Below are positions 44,566 through 53,431 of a stretch of 64,000 nt of DNA, in pieces. Positions within the stretch are counted from its first letter, which is position 1; each line of letters starts with the position of its first letter. The notes under the pieces were generated by a model. It did not search any database. It was not told where the DNA came from and saw nothing but the letters and a program-made list of their open reading frames with translations. The stretch covers positions 1-64,000 of the forward strand of contig CAAEDK010000071.1 of NCBI GenBank assembly GCA_900754605.1. The letters run 5' to 3'. This DNA is from an uncultured Oscillospiraceae bacterium (GTDB taxonomy: Bacteria > Bacillota_A > Clostridia > Oscillospirales > Oscillospiraceae). The translations under genes were made by a program, and so were the position numbers.

Positions 44566-44874
44566 ATGGTAAATCGCAAAATCAAAATTGTAGTCGCCTG
44601 CGGAGCGGCCATCGCCCAGTCCAGTATGCTGCAGATGATGATCTCCAGCTACCTGGACAAGAAGAAGGTAAACTATGAGATCCAGAAGTGTACCTTCTAC
44701 GAGCTGCAGAACAAGGTGAACTCCTGGAACCCCGATTTCGTATACACGGTTGGGCAGCCGCCTTTCCAGATGCGGGAGGGTCTGCATCACGACGGCATGA
44801 GCATTTTTACCGGCGTGGGCCGCGACAAGACCCTGGACGACCTGTACGACATGATCCAGAAGCTGGAGGACTGA
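44566..44874 (+). CDS. PTS EIIB component, galactitol family
   Basis: A 102-residue EIIB with the active Cys12 in IVVACGAAIAQSSM. GGAGAACAGAAC precedes the ATG. It receives phosphate from EIIA and phosphorylates the sugar as EIIC carries it in. Confidence 0.93.
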   Translation: MVNRKIKIVVACGAAIAQSSMLQMMISSYLDKKKVNYEIQKCTFYELQNKVNSWNPDFVYTVGQPPFQMREGLHHDGMSIFTGVGRDKTLDDLYDMIQKLED

Positions 44875-44951
44875 CCTCCCCCTTTCCCCTGCCGCGAAAA
44901 CCGTCCCAGCACATTCGCGTTCAAAACTGTGATTAAGAGAGGAGAAACAGT

Positions 44952-46214
44952 ATGCAAGCTATCCAAAGTGTTATCAGCTTTATGCAAAACCTCGGTGCCG
45001 CCTGTATGATGCCCATTTTCGTGTTCATCATCGGTTTGGTGGTCCGCGTTCCTCTGAAACAGCTCCTGAAAGCCTCCGTTACCGTTGGCTGCGGCTTTAT
45101 CGGCACCTTCATGGTCATGGACCTGCTGGCCAAGTACATTGGCCCCATCTCCACCGGCCTGGTAGAAAAGTTCAATCTGAGTCTGGACGTCATCGACGTC
45201 GGCTGGCCCGTCACCGGTTCCTTTGCGTGGGCCGTACCCATTGCGCCGCTGATCTTCGTCGGCGTGTTTGCCCTGAATATCCTGCTGATCGTAGTCGGCT
45301 TCACCCGCACCCTGGACGTTGATATCTGGAACTACTGGGGCTTCATGCTGGCCGGCGCCATGGTCTATTACTCCACCAGCAATGTGATCTTTGGCGTTCT
45401 GGCCGCCCTGATCACCGCTGCCGTCACCTTCCGTCTGGCCGATTATGCGGCACCTGTCACCCAGCACATTTATCCTGGCATTAGCTTTCCTCACACCTGC
45501 TCCATCTTCTGGATGCCCTTTGCCAAGTTCATGGACAAGATCTATGACAAGATCCCCGGCTTCAACAAGCTGGACGCCGACCCCGAGCACCTGAAGGAGA
45601 AAATTGGCTTCTTCGGTGACCCCATGTTCATCGGTCTGATCGTCGGTGCCGTGCTGTCTATTTTGTCCGGTCAGGGACCTTCCGAGGTCATCGCCAGTGC
45701 CCTGAATATCGCTGCCGTGTTGCTGCTCCTGCCCAAGATGGTCTCCCTGCTGATGGAGGGCCTGTCCACCATCGCTCAGTACACCCAAACCTGGGCACAG
45801 AACATGAAGTTCCTCAAGGGCAAAGAGCTGTACATCGGCATTGACGGTGGCATCTTGATGGGACGCCCCAGCGTTATTGTGGTAGGCGTTATCATGATCC
45901 CTATCATGTTGGCTCTGGCTGCCATCGTTCCCGGTAACCGCGTCCTTCCCATCGCGGACCTAGCCGTGCTGACCTCGTGGTTCTGCTGGTGCCCCGTGGC
46001 TGCAAAGGATAATATTTTCCGCGGCATCGTCAGTGCTATCATTCAAGGCGTTGTGATCTTGCTGATCGCTACCGCCATGACGAATATCCACGATATTATG
46101 GCAGTTCAGTCTGGCTATATTTATGCAGAGGGCATCTCCCACACCTCCGCTCTGGTTATGGGACAGGAGCTGTTGCCCGACCTATTATATAAGATTTTCA
46201 GTATCTTCGGTTAA
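44952..46214 (+). CDS. PTS EIIC permease, galactitol family
   Basis: A 420-residue polytopic membrane protein of the GatC family, with about nine to ten hydrophobic segments (start QSVISFMQNLGAACMMPIFVF, later GQGPSEVIASALNIAAVLLLLP). It forms the sugar channel. Galactitol is the best-known substrate, but gatC-like permeases carry other polyols and pentoses, and no gat dehydrogenase or aldolase is nearby. Confidence 0.9.
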   Translation: MQAIQSVISFMQNLGAACMMPIFVFIIGLVVRVPLKQLLKASVTVGCGFIGTFMVMDLLAKYIGPISTGLVEKFNLSLDVIDVGWPVTGSFAWAVPIAPLIFVGVFALNILLIVVGFTRTLDVDIWNYWGFMLAGAMVYYSTSNVIFGVLAALITAAVTFRLADYAAPVTQHIYPGISFPHTCSIFWMPFAKFMDKIYDKIPGFNKLDADPEHLKEKIGFFGDPMFIGLIVGAVLSILSGQGPSEVIASALNIAAVLLLLPKMVSLLMEGLSTIAQYTQTWAQNMKFLKGKELYIGIDGGILMGRPSVIVVGVIMIPIMLALAAIVPGNRVLPIADLAVLTSWFCWCPVAAKDNIFRGIVSAIIQGVVILLIATAMTNIHDIMAVQSGYIYAEGISHTSALVMGQELLPDLLYKIFSIFG

Positions 46215-46257
46215 GATATCCTTCGTTTTCTCTTCTGTAAACTCTCTCGCCCGGATT

Positions 46258-46302
46258 GCCCCCCCACATAGACGCCCGGCCAAGGGCATCTGTGCGGGGG
46301 CG
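46258..46302. repeat. GC-rich hairpin between EIIC and HAD genes
   Basis: CCCCCCACA-TAGA pairs with TCTGTG-CGGGGG. It may attenuate transcription into the phosphatase, EI and HPr genes, lowering their level relative to the transporter. Confidence 0.5.
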
Positions 46303-46343
46303 TGCCCAATCAGATGGTGGAAAGAAAGGAGCGTGTTTATAGT

Positions 46344-47165
46344 ATGTCTGGCATTCTGTTTGCGACAGATCTTGACAAAACACTGCTGGACGATGAGGCG
46401 CGAGTTCCTCCTATATGTGTGGATGCTATCCGTAGCTACGTACAAAAAGGAGGGTTGTTCACCATCGCTACCGGGCGCCCCACTCGTGGAGCATTGCTGT
46501 ATCCGGAAATAATAGATCTTGTGAACGCCCCCATCATTACCTATAATGGAGCCTGTATCTACGATACAAGAAAAAAAAGGACCATTTGGCGGCGATTGCT
46601 GCCAGACACATTTCCGTCCTTGCTCCGAGCCGCACTGGAGCAATTTCCAAAAGTAGGGGCTTTAGTGTTTCGGGGCGAAGATGACCTGACCTGTGCCGTC
46701 CGCAGCAACATTCATATACAGGAGATTTCTTGGAAGCGTGAGCATTATAATGCAGCTCAACGAACATTGGATGAAATTGATCTACCTTGGAACAAGGTAG
46801 TTATAGCTGGAGAACCAGAAGATATGGCCTTGTGTAAGGCGTTTATCGAAAAAAACACTCCGACCCCTATTACGATTATTCTCAGTGAAAAACGATATCT
46901 GGAACTGACCGGCCCCAATGTAGGAAAGGAAAAAGCGCTCCGTCGTGTAGCGGAATCTCTCCGAATAGATCGGGCTCATGTGGTCGCCATCGGCGACAGT
47001 ATGAACGATATCGAAATGATTCGATGGGCTGGCACCGGTGTGGCTGTGGCCAATGCGGAGGACGAGATGAAGCGTCAAGCCGCTTTCATTGTCCCATCCA
47101 ACGTCCATTACGGAATTTGCACATGCATTCAGAATATCGTATTACCGATGCTTTCAAACAGCTGA
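46344..47165 (+). CDS. HAD-family (Cof-type) sugar phosphatase
   Basis: A 273-residue HAD hydrolase with motif I FATDLDKTLL (D9 nucleophile, D11 acid), a type IIB cap domain and the late GDSMNDIEMI with its metal-binding Asp. It probably dephosphorylates the imported sugar phosphate, which would make the operon an uptake-and-release route, or prevents sugar-phosphate stress. The ATG at 46344 is used, with AAAGGAG 14 bases upstream. Confidence 0.88.
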   Translation: MSGILFATDLDKTLLDDEARVPPICVDAIRSYVQKGGLFTIATGRPTRGALLYPEIIDLVNAPIITYNGACIYDTRKKRTIWRRLLPDTFPSLLRAALEQFPKVGALVFRGEDDLTCAVRSNIHIQEISWKREHYNAAQRTLDEIDLPWNKVVIAGEPEDMALCKAFIEKNTPTPITIILSEKRYLELTGPNVGKEKALRRVAESLRIDRAHVVAIGDSMNDIEMIRWAGTGVAVANAEDEMKRQAAFIVPSNVHYGICTCIQNIVLPMLSNS

Positions 47166-47183
47166 TAGCCGAGGAGGAACACC

Positions 47184-48896
47184 ATGAAGTTTGTTGGAAC
47201 GCCTGTATCCGCCGGTGTTGTGGTGGGAAAGACCTACCTATACGAACGGTTTGTGCCAGAGATTTCCGCTCTTGCAGTTGGGAACCCTGTAGAAGATGCT
47301 ACCCATTATGCCATTGCGCGAGATACTGCGCAAAAGGAACTTGAGGGACTCCGCCGCTATTTTGCGGAAGCCAATGACCCGGAAAAAGCAGCTATCTTTG
47401 CCGCTCATTTGGAAATTCTGGCAGACGAGACCATGGACGAGGAAATTCGGAATGGTATCTCGGAAGGGGAAAACAGTGGCTCCTGGATTATCCATTCGGT
47501 ATATGAGCAGTACGCAAGAATATTTGAGCAATTAGACGATCCTCTCATTCGAGAACGGGCCGTAGATCTGCGGGATGTATGCGCACGCTTGCTGCGCTGC
47601 TGGGAGGGGCTTCCAGAAAGGAACCTCTCCGATCTTCCGGAGCCAGTTATCATTGCAACACACGACCTGGTCCCCTCGGACACAGCAACATTAGATCGCA
47701 AGAATGTGTTGGGGATAATTACGGAGGTTGGCGGCAGCACCTCTCACAGTGCCATTATAGCAAGAAGCTATGAGATCCCAGCAGTCTTAGGCGTTAATGC
47801 TATTGTCTCCCATCTGGAGGACCGCCAAGAGATTATTCTCGATGCTGTTGACGGCGTAATCTTGACGGAATTCACCGCGGAGGATCTGGCCTGCTATGAA
47901 GCAAAGCGAGCAGAGGCTCTGCGTCGTCAAGCTCACACGAAATTATATATTGATCGCGAGCCCGTTACCCCGGACGGCGTTCGAATTGCGGTAGAACTGA
48001 ATATTGCTGCGGCAGACCACCAGAGCCTTTCCAATGCCAGATATACAGATGGTGTTGGTCTCTTCCGCTCCGAATTCCTGTACATGGGGCGAAATACATT
48101 GCCTACGGAAAACGAGCAGTTTCAGGCATACCAGAAGGTCCTGATGACTTACGGGAATCGCCCTGTAATTCTGCGGACACTGGATGTCGGTGGCGACAAA
48201 CCTATGAACTGCATAGAAATGCCCCATGAAGATAACCCGTTTTTAGGTAACCGAGCACTGCGGCTGTGCTTCCAGAACCCGGAGATGTTCAACACTCAAC
48301 TTCGGGCAGCCCTACGAGCTTCCGTCTACGGAAATCTGTGGCTTATGTTTCCAATGGTGGCCAGTATGGATGATATCCGGCGGGCTAAGGATTGCGTGCA
48401 ACGAGCCAAAGCAGAACTGGCTGCAGAAAATGTGCCGTTCAAGGAAGATGTCAAGATTGGCATTATGGTAGAGATCCCGTCTATTGCCTTGATAGCGGAT
48501 CAAGCGGCCAAAGAAGTGGATTTTGCCAGTATCGGCACAAATGACCTGACCCAATATTCCATGGCGGTGGATCGAGGAAATCCGGAGATTCGTTCCTACT
48601 ACCAGACATACAACCCCGCCTTGTTTCGGCTTATTGGCTATGTAGTGCGCTCCTTTGCTCAGGAAGGAAAGCCGGTGGGCGTGTGTGGCGAAATGGGTGG
48701 TGATCCCTTAGCAGCCACCGTCCTGATGGGACTAGGCATGCGACAGCTGTCTATGGGGGCCGCATCTATAGCAGCGGTCAAGCAGATGATTCTGTCCGTC
48801 AGTTGTGCAGAAGCGGCAGAGATTGCGGAGGTCGTCTGCAATTTACCCACCGCTACAGAGGTTAAAAAATATCTTCAGGAACGTATCCGGTTATAA
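47184..48896 (+). CDS. ptsI: PTS Enzyme I (phosphoenolpyruvate-protein phosphotransferase)
   Basis: A full-length 570-residue EI. The phosphorylated H188 is in GGSTSHSAIIARS, the PEP-binding loop reads LDVGGDKPM, and the C-terminal domain has IGTNDLTQYSMAVDRG and CGEMGGDP. It takes phosphate from PEP and gives it to HPr (next gene). A second, dedicated EI inside an accessory operon is unusual; the cell's main EI should be elsewhere. AGGAGGA precedes the ATG. Confidence 0.95.
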   Translation: MKFVGTPVSAGVVVGKTYLYERFVPEISALAVGNPVEDATHYAIARDTAQKELEGLRRYFAEANDPEKAAIFAAHLEILADETMDEEIRNGISEGENSGSWIIHSVYEQYARIFEQLDDPLIRERAVDLRDVCARLLRCWEGLPERNLSDLPEPVIIATHDLVPSDTATLDRKNVLGIITEVGGSTSHSAIIARSYEIPAVLGVNAIVSHLEDRQEIILDAVDGVILTEFTAEDLACYEAKRAEALRRQAHTKLYIDREPVTPDGVRIAVELNIAAADHQSLSNARYTDGVGLFRSEFLYMGRNTLPTENEQFQAYQKVLMTYGNRPVILRTLDVGGDKPMNCIEMPHEDNPFLGNRALRLCFQNPEMFNTQLRAALRASVYGNLWLMFPMVASMDDIRRAKDCVQRAKAELAAENVPFKEDVKIGIMVEIPSIALIADQAAKEVDFASIGTNDLTQYSMAVDRGNPEIRSYYQTYNPALFRLIGYVVRSFAQEGKPVGVCGEMGGDPLAATVLMGLGMRQLSMGAASIAAVKQMILSVSCAEAAEIAEVVCNLPTATEVKKYLQERIRL

Positions 48897-49049
48897 GATT
48901 TTAGGCTTGAGCAAAACGCGAGTTTTGTAACACTGTTCTACATCATACAGCGAATCTTTTCGTTTTCTACCGCTATATGCTGTGTTTTCAAGAAATCAAA
49001 TCAGTGTTTTGTTCATCCCTGATAAGATTTATTGTGTGGAGGTTAAACT

Positions 49050-49325
49050 ATGTACAGTAAGGTCGTTGTTGTGCGTAATCCATCTGGGCTACATGCCCGT
49101 CCGGCGTCTGAGTTTGTGTCCAAGGCTAAGAATTTTCAGTCTAAGATTAGTATTCGCCGTCCTGGTGACAGCAGTTTCCTTGGAAACGCAAAGTCCATTA
49201 TCATTATGCTTTCAATGGGGATTGCTCAGGGTGATGCCGTGGAACTCATGGCTGATGGTCCCGACGAGCGGCAGGCGGTGGAGTCCTTATCTGATTTGAT
49301 TGAAGAAGGATTTGGGGAAATTTAA
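49050..49325 (+). CDS. ptsH: HPr-family phosphocarrier protein
   Basis: A 91-residue HPr with H15 in NPSGLHARPASEF and a regulatory-type Ser49 in NAKSIIIMLSMGI, at the usual Ser46 position. It lies 153 bases after Enzyme I with its own GGAGG. It completes the phosphate chain PEP-EI-HPr-EIIA-EIIB. Confidence 0.93.
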   Translation: MYSKVVVVRNPSGLHARPASEFVSKAKNFQSKISIRRPGDSSFLGNAKSIIIMLSMGIAQGDAVELMADGPDERQAVESLSDLIEEGFGEI

Positions 49326-49536
49326 TTATAAGTCTGGTCTTCTGGCAATAGTTTAATGTGTCCGGCGAATCGTTTGGAGTATCTGAGGAGGATATTTCAC
49401 CATCTCAAACGCCAAAAACGAATTAAAGCGTTTACAAGCAGCAGCCGCTTTACTGCGCATGAGCATTGGTACACTGCTAACACATCAGGGAAGTTTACTT
49501 CTGTATTCAGTTACTGTTTTTAGATGTGTTTCGGGA

Positions 49537-49932
49537 TCTCCGTTCAAGGGAAGGGCTACTTATCCCAACCGGGAGAATAAGCTGTGGTGCACCGCAAACG
49601 GGATACGCCTTTCGGGGCCCCGACTGGGTCGTAAGTCAGTAACCGAGAAAGCATCGGAGAGCAAGCAAATCTATCAGGACAGTTGTGAACGAGTGGCAAT
49701 CGAGGGAGAATTTGGCGTCGTCAAGCGGCGGTACGGGTTGGACAGGATCATGTGCCGCTTGCCAGACACATCCATGACCTCCATTGCCATGGGTTTCTTT
49801 GCTGCAAATATGGAGCGCAAGCTGCGTCTCCTTTTTGCGCCTCTGAATGAATGGTCGCTGGACTACGATTTTGATCTAGGCGAATTCATCCTTTTTCCGG
49901 TTGTTGATGAAATAGCAGTCATTCAGTAGGCC
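49537..49932 (+). pseudogene. IS1182-type transposase, C-terminal remnant
   Basis: Reads YPNRENKLWCTANGIRLSGP, then CERVAIEGEFGVVKRRYGLDRI with the catalytic Glu, and ends like the intact transposase at 39554 (stop within CAGTAG, the element end). Only the last quarter remains, at the right end of element 1. Confidence 0.85.
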
Positions 49933-50101
49933 CTAAGTACATCTATCACACCGTAACGGCAAGCGCAAATTCCAACGGTGCGAATGCGTTTGAGAATTGT
50001 CGAGAGCGATAAAACCGAGACAGCTTCCAACAAATCTTCCGGCAGACGGGATAAATCGACCTAAAACAAGGCAAACCCGGATAACACAGGATGAAAAAGG
50101 A

Positions 50102-50137
50102 AAACCCCGAACCCCTTGCACAACAAGGGATTCGGGG
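50102..50137. terminator. Hairpin near the right end of element 1
   Basis: CCCCGAA-CCCTTG pairs with CAAGGG-TTCGGGG around five bases. It may shield the attachment site from transcription. Confidence 0.55.
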
Positions 50138-50184
50138 AAATATCCTAACATGAATGGGTACTTATCAACAATCAGTAGGGGTTT

Positions 50185-50229
50185 TTGGTAAGGATGAGGT
50201 CGGCGGTTCGAATCCGCCCAGCAGCTCCA
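50185..50229 (+). repeat. Attachment-site repeat 2 (tRNA-Thr 3' end)
   Basis: A 45-base copy of the tRNA-Thr 3' end (TTGGTAAGG to CTCCA), identical to the copy at 62755 and one base different from the real tRNA gene. It marks the junction between elements 1 and 2. No 5' half of a tRNA precedes it. Confidence 0.9.
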
Positions 50230-50230
50230 G

Positions 50231-50264
50231 AAAACCGCCTTTTTCGTATAAAAAGGGCGGTTTT
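50231..50264 (+). terminator. Terminator after attachment-site repeat 2
   Basis: AAAACCGCCTTTTT pairs with AAAAAGGGCGGTTTTT; the position matches that of the terminator after tRNA-Thr, so each element brings its own. Confidence 0.85.
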
Positions 50265-50302
50265 TCTTTGCATTTTGTTGCGTTTTGACTGAGTAAGGAT
50301 AA

Positions 50303-50338
50303 GTGGTCAACACTTTGACCACACAACAAGCCACAGAC
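50303..50338. repeat. Possible integrase arm site, left end of element 2
   Basis: GTGGTCAA and TTGACCAC form a perfect inverted repeat with a four-base spacer. The right half continues as CTTTGACCACACAA...AGCCACAGA, which recurs in the same orientation at 62617-62642 near the right end of element 2. Confidence 0.5.
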
Positions 50339-50348
50339 AGAGAAAAAT

Positions 50349-50382
50349 GGGTCTCCGAAGGTGTTTTTCCTCCGGAGGCCCG
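50349..50382 (-). terminator. Terminator of the integrase pair
   Basis: On the minus strand, GGGCCTCCGGAG pairs with CTTCGGAGACCC and is followed by ATTTTTCTC, directly after the leftward frame ends at 50388. Confidence 0.7.
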
Positions 50383-50387
50383 TTTTT

Positions 50388-51811
50388 TTAGTTTGCCCTT
50401 TCTTTCTTCCGCAGCCGTTCTTTTTCCACGGCAATCTCCGCCTTCATTTGCTCAATGAGTTCGGCTAACAGCTGCTCACATTCTTCTCTGGTCTTTGCGT
50501 AGACGTTACGGGCGTGTTTTTTGCCGTCCGGCCAGATGGGGGAATACCGGCCCTCCCAGAGATGATCGTTGATCTGGCTGATACAGCCGGTACCTGGTTT
50601 TCGCCGCTGGCCTTTGTGGGCCTGAAAGGTACTGGGAGCAGGCTTTCGGGGCGCAGCTTCCGTTTCTACCTTTTGAGGCTTTTTTCCAATCCCCCGGTCG
50701 ATCTTTGCCGCTGCATCTCATCTGTCACATGAGCGTAGATGTTCAGTGTGGTGCTGCTGGACACATGACCGATGATTGTGGAGAGCGTCTTCACATCCAT
50801 ACCGTGCTCCAGGGAGGCGGTGGCAAAGGTATGACGCAAATCATGGAAGCGGATGTGCTTGCACTCAGCGCGCTTTAGAATAGTAGACAGCTTTTTCCGC
50901 ACCGCTGCTGGGTCTTGTGGAGAATCCTCTTTTACCGGGGAGGGGAACATCCACTGAGAGGTGGTTGAATCCTTGTAGGTTTTGAGAACGGCCAGAACCG
51001 GAGCTGGGAGAACGACACTACGGTTGGAGGCCGTTGCTTTAGGTTGAGACACGATCAGTTCGCCTTTGACGCGATGTACCTGCCGCTCGATCCTCAGTAT
51101 TCCTGTTTTGAAGTTCAGGTCGTCCCATTTCAGCGCGCAGATCTCTCCGCGGCGCAGGCCAGTGGATAGTTCCAGCAGAAGCAGTTCATAGCAGCCATCT
51201 TCCCTGGCCTGGATCAGCAGCCGCTGGATTTCCTCCGGCGTCAGCACTTTCATTTCTCTGGATTTGGCAGATGGCAGTTTGCACCCATCTGTGGGATTGC
51301 GGAAGATCAGTTTTTCTTCCACTGCTTTGTTCAATGCCGCATGGAGAGTTGTGTGGATGCCCCGGACGGTCTGGCCGGACAGTTCTTCGCCATAGAGCTC
51401 TGCCCGCAGCAGTCTACCGCCTTTTTTGAGGTTTGAGTAAAACTTCTGGATATCCCCTGTGGTCAGCTTGTCCAGCTGAATTTGTCCCAGAGCAGGGATA
51501 ATGTGCTGGTAGATCCTCCGCTCATAGGACATCTGGGTGTTGGGACGGAGGTTCACCTTTTTATACCCTTGGTACCAGAGATTCAGCCAGTCGCCAAGCA
51601 AAATCCACGGCTTTGGCTGATCGGTCACAGGTTCTTGTAGACTTTCCCGCAGCTGCTTTAGCTTTGCCTCGCACTCCGCCCTGGTCTTGGCCAGGACATT
51701 CTTGGTGATTGGAAAACCCTTTTCATCGCGGCCAACGACATATCGGCCTTCCCAGCGCCCATCTTTTCTTAGGTGGACGCTACCGTCGCCGCGTCTTCTG
51801 CGTTTTGCCAT
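50388..51811 (-). CDS. Tyrosine integrase A of element 2, frameshifted C-terminal extension
   Basis: The 381-residue main part (51811-50666) is a complete integrase: N-terminal AP2-like DNA-binding segment (DGRWEGRYVVGRDEKG), core-binding domain, catalytic Arg in STGLRRGE, HDLRHTF, the GHVSSSTT histidine and Tyr in NIYAHV. One missing G near 50713 ends it at EKSLKR. In the shifted frame a 108-codon extension follows to 50388, with a second AP2-like segment (LWEGRYSPIWPDGKKHARNVYAKTR). The catalytic part is intact, so it may still work. It overlaps the upstream integrase by 43 bases. Confidence 0.85.
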
Positions 51812-52974
51812 GGAGCCATCTCCTCTCCCAGGTAGTCGGTGAGAAAGCCGCCTACGATCTCTGCGGCTTTCCGGTGCATATCACTTGTGGTGTGGGTGTA
51901 GGTATCGACGGTGAAGCTGGCTTTTGTATGCCCCAGAATGCCGGACAGCGTTTTGGCATCCACGCCGTTGGCCAGAGCGTGGGTAGCGAAGGTGTGGCGC
52001 AGATCATGGAACCGAATGTCAGGCAGACCGGTTTCCGTTAGGATCTTCTTCAGTTGACGGTAGGCAGTGGCGGGATTCATAGGTGCTTCCGGTTGCAGTG
52101 GATTGTGAAAGATCCAGGCGGAGAAAGATGCCTTTTTGCGAAGCCGCAGCAGCTCCGCTGTGCTGGATGGCAGGACGATGGTCCGGGTGCCGGCGCAGGT
52201 CTTGGGGGCGCCTACCACCACCCGTCCGCCCTTTTCTTTGTGGAGTGTGCGGTTGACACGTAAGGTGCCCTTCCGCGCATCGAAATCAGACCACATGAGT
52301 CCGCAGATCTCACCCAGACGCAAACCGGTGGTCAGTTCCGTGTAGAAGAAGTCGTGCCAGATTGAATCGTGCTCTACTGCTGACAGGAAGGTGTCTAACT
52401 GCTCATCGTTTAGGATGTGCATCGTTTTGTTTGCCACTTTTGGCGGCTCCACATGGTCAGCGGGATTGTACGGCAGCAGTCGTTGGTCTACGGCAGATTT
52501 CAGCGCATGGTGGAGTGTAGTATGGATGCCGTGGACGGTGGTGGTAGAGAGTCTGCGGCTCTGACCGGGCCGGGGGTGAACTCTGCCTCGTTGTTTTAAG
52601 GTATCATAGAGTTTCCGCAGATCGTCTGCTGTGATTTGCGTGAGACCCTTTTTCCCCAGATAGGGTTTGACATGGTGTTCCAGATCATTGCGGTAGTGGT
52701 CCAGGGTGCTGGGACGGAGAACAGAGGACATCTGCTCTAACCAGTGATCCAGCCACTCCGAGAGAGCCATCTTACTTTCTTCGGTCAGGTCCACGCCCTG
52801 ATAGGCGTTGATATTCTGTCGGAGTTTAGCAGTCAACTCTTTTTGCATGCTGGTGTAGATGTAGCGGAAGATGGGATCACCATTATCCTTATGACCAACG
52901 ACGATGCGGCCTTCCCAGCGTCCGTCGTCCCGTTTGCGAACCATACCGTCACCGGATGGCCTGCGCTTACTCAT
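51769..52974 (-). CDS. Tyrosine integrase B of element 2
   Basis: A 401-residue integrase with the same layout (DGRWEGRIVVGHKDNGDP, core-binding domain, TTGLRLGE, HDLRHTF, GHTKASFT, Tyr in DTYTHT). It is clearly a paralogue of integrase A, about as long and with all catalytic residues. The two genes overlap out of frame, which implies coupled synthesis and perhaps a heteromeric recombinase. Confidence 0.92.
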   Translation of the reverse strand: MSKRRPSGDGMVRKRDDGRWEGRIVVGHKDNGDPIFRYIYTSMQKELTAKLRQNINAYQGVDLTEESKMALSEWLDHWLEQMSSVLRPSTLDHYRNDLEHHVKPYLGKKGLTQITADDLRKLYDTLKQRGRVHPRPGQSRRLSTTTVHGIHTTLHHALKSAVDQRLLPYNPADHVEPPKVANKTMHILNDEQLDTFLSAVEHDSIWHDFFYTELTTGLRLGEICGLMWSDFDARKGTLRVNRTLHKEKGGRVVVGAPKTCAGTRTIVLPSSTAELLRLRKKASFSAWIFHNPLQPEAPMNPATAYRQLKKILTETGLPDIRFHDLRHTFATHALANGVDAKTLSGILGHTKASFTVDTYTHTTSDMHRKAAEIVGGFLTDYLGEEMAPWQNAEDAATVAST

Positions 52975-53004
52975 GCGACTTCTTCTTTCTTTGTCTACAG
53001 TGTT

Positions 53005-53286
53005 CTATTTTCGGCAGGCCCGTTCCTCTTCCTCGTCCTCAAAGGAGTAGGGCTCCAGTTCTTCGGCGATTCCCAGGGCCAGCCGGAAGCCCGCGGTGAA
53101 GGCCGCCAGGGAGGTCTCCTCCCGCAGTTCGATGCCCAGGTCCACCAGCTTCAGTAGCTTCTCACGGTCCTGCCGGTCCATCTGTTCCCGCAGCTCCCGA
53201 CGGAGCCTCTCAATTTCGTCTCGCACATCCGTGCATGCGGGCTCACGGAAGAACCGCTGGTGCAGGGCTTTCATGTAGTCGTTCAT
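53005..53286 (-). CDS. Small helical protein of mobile elements
   Basis: A 93-residue charged protein, mostly helical (ERLRRELREQMDRQDREKLLKLVDLGIELREE likely coiled coil), with an acidic tail. This type is common next to integrases in gut Clostridia (DUF6809-like, from memory). AGGAGG precedes the ATG. Role unknown. Confidence 0.75.
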   Translation of the reverse strand: MNDYMKALHQRFFREPACTDVRDEIERLRRELREQMDRQDREKLLKLVDLGIELREETSLAAFTAGFRLALGIAEELEPYSFEDEEEERACRK

Positions 53287-53431
53287 GTGTCTCGCCTCCT
53301 ATCAGCGACACACAATACCTGAAGTCGCTGAGAATATCCAGGGATTTTGACCACAGTTCAGAAAGAATTATCATTTGCGCAGTTCGAGTGGCAGGGCCCT
53401 ATTATTGTTTACCGTGGCGCAGGATTTGCGC

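Noticed and set aside
49933..50334. Leftward frames reading SCWADSNRRPHPYQ at each attachment site
   Set aside because: This peptide is the antisense translation of the tRNA 3' end and is a known spurious annotation; it recurs at 7535 and 62602 for the same reason.
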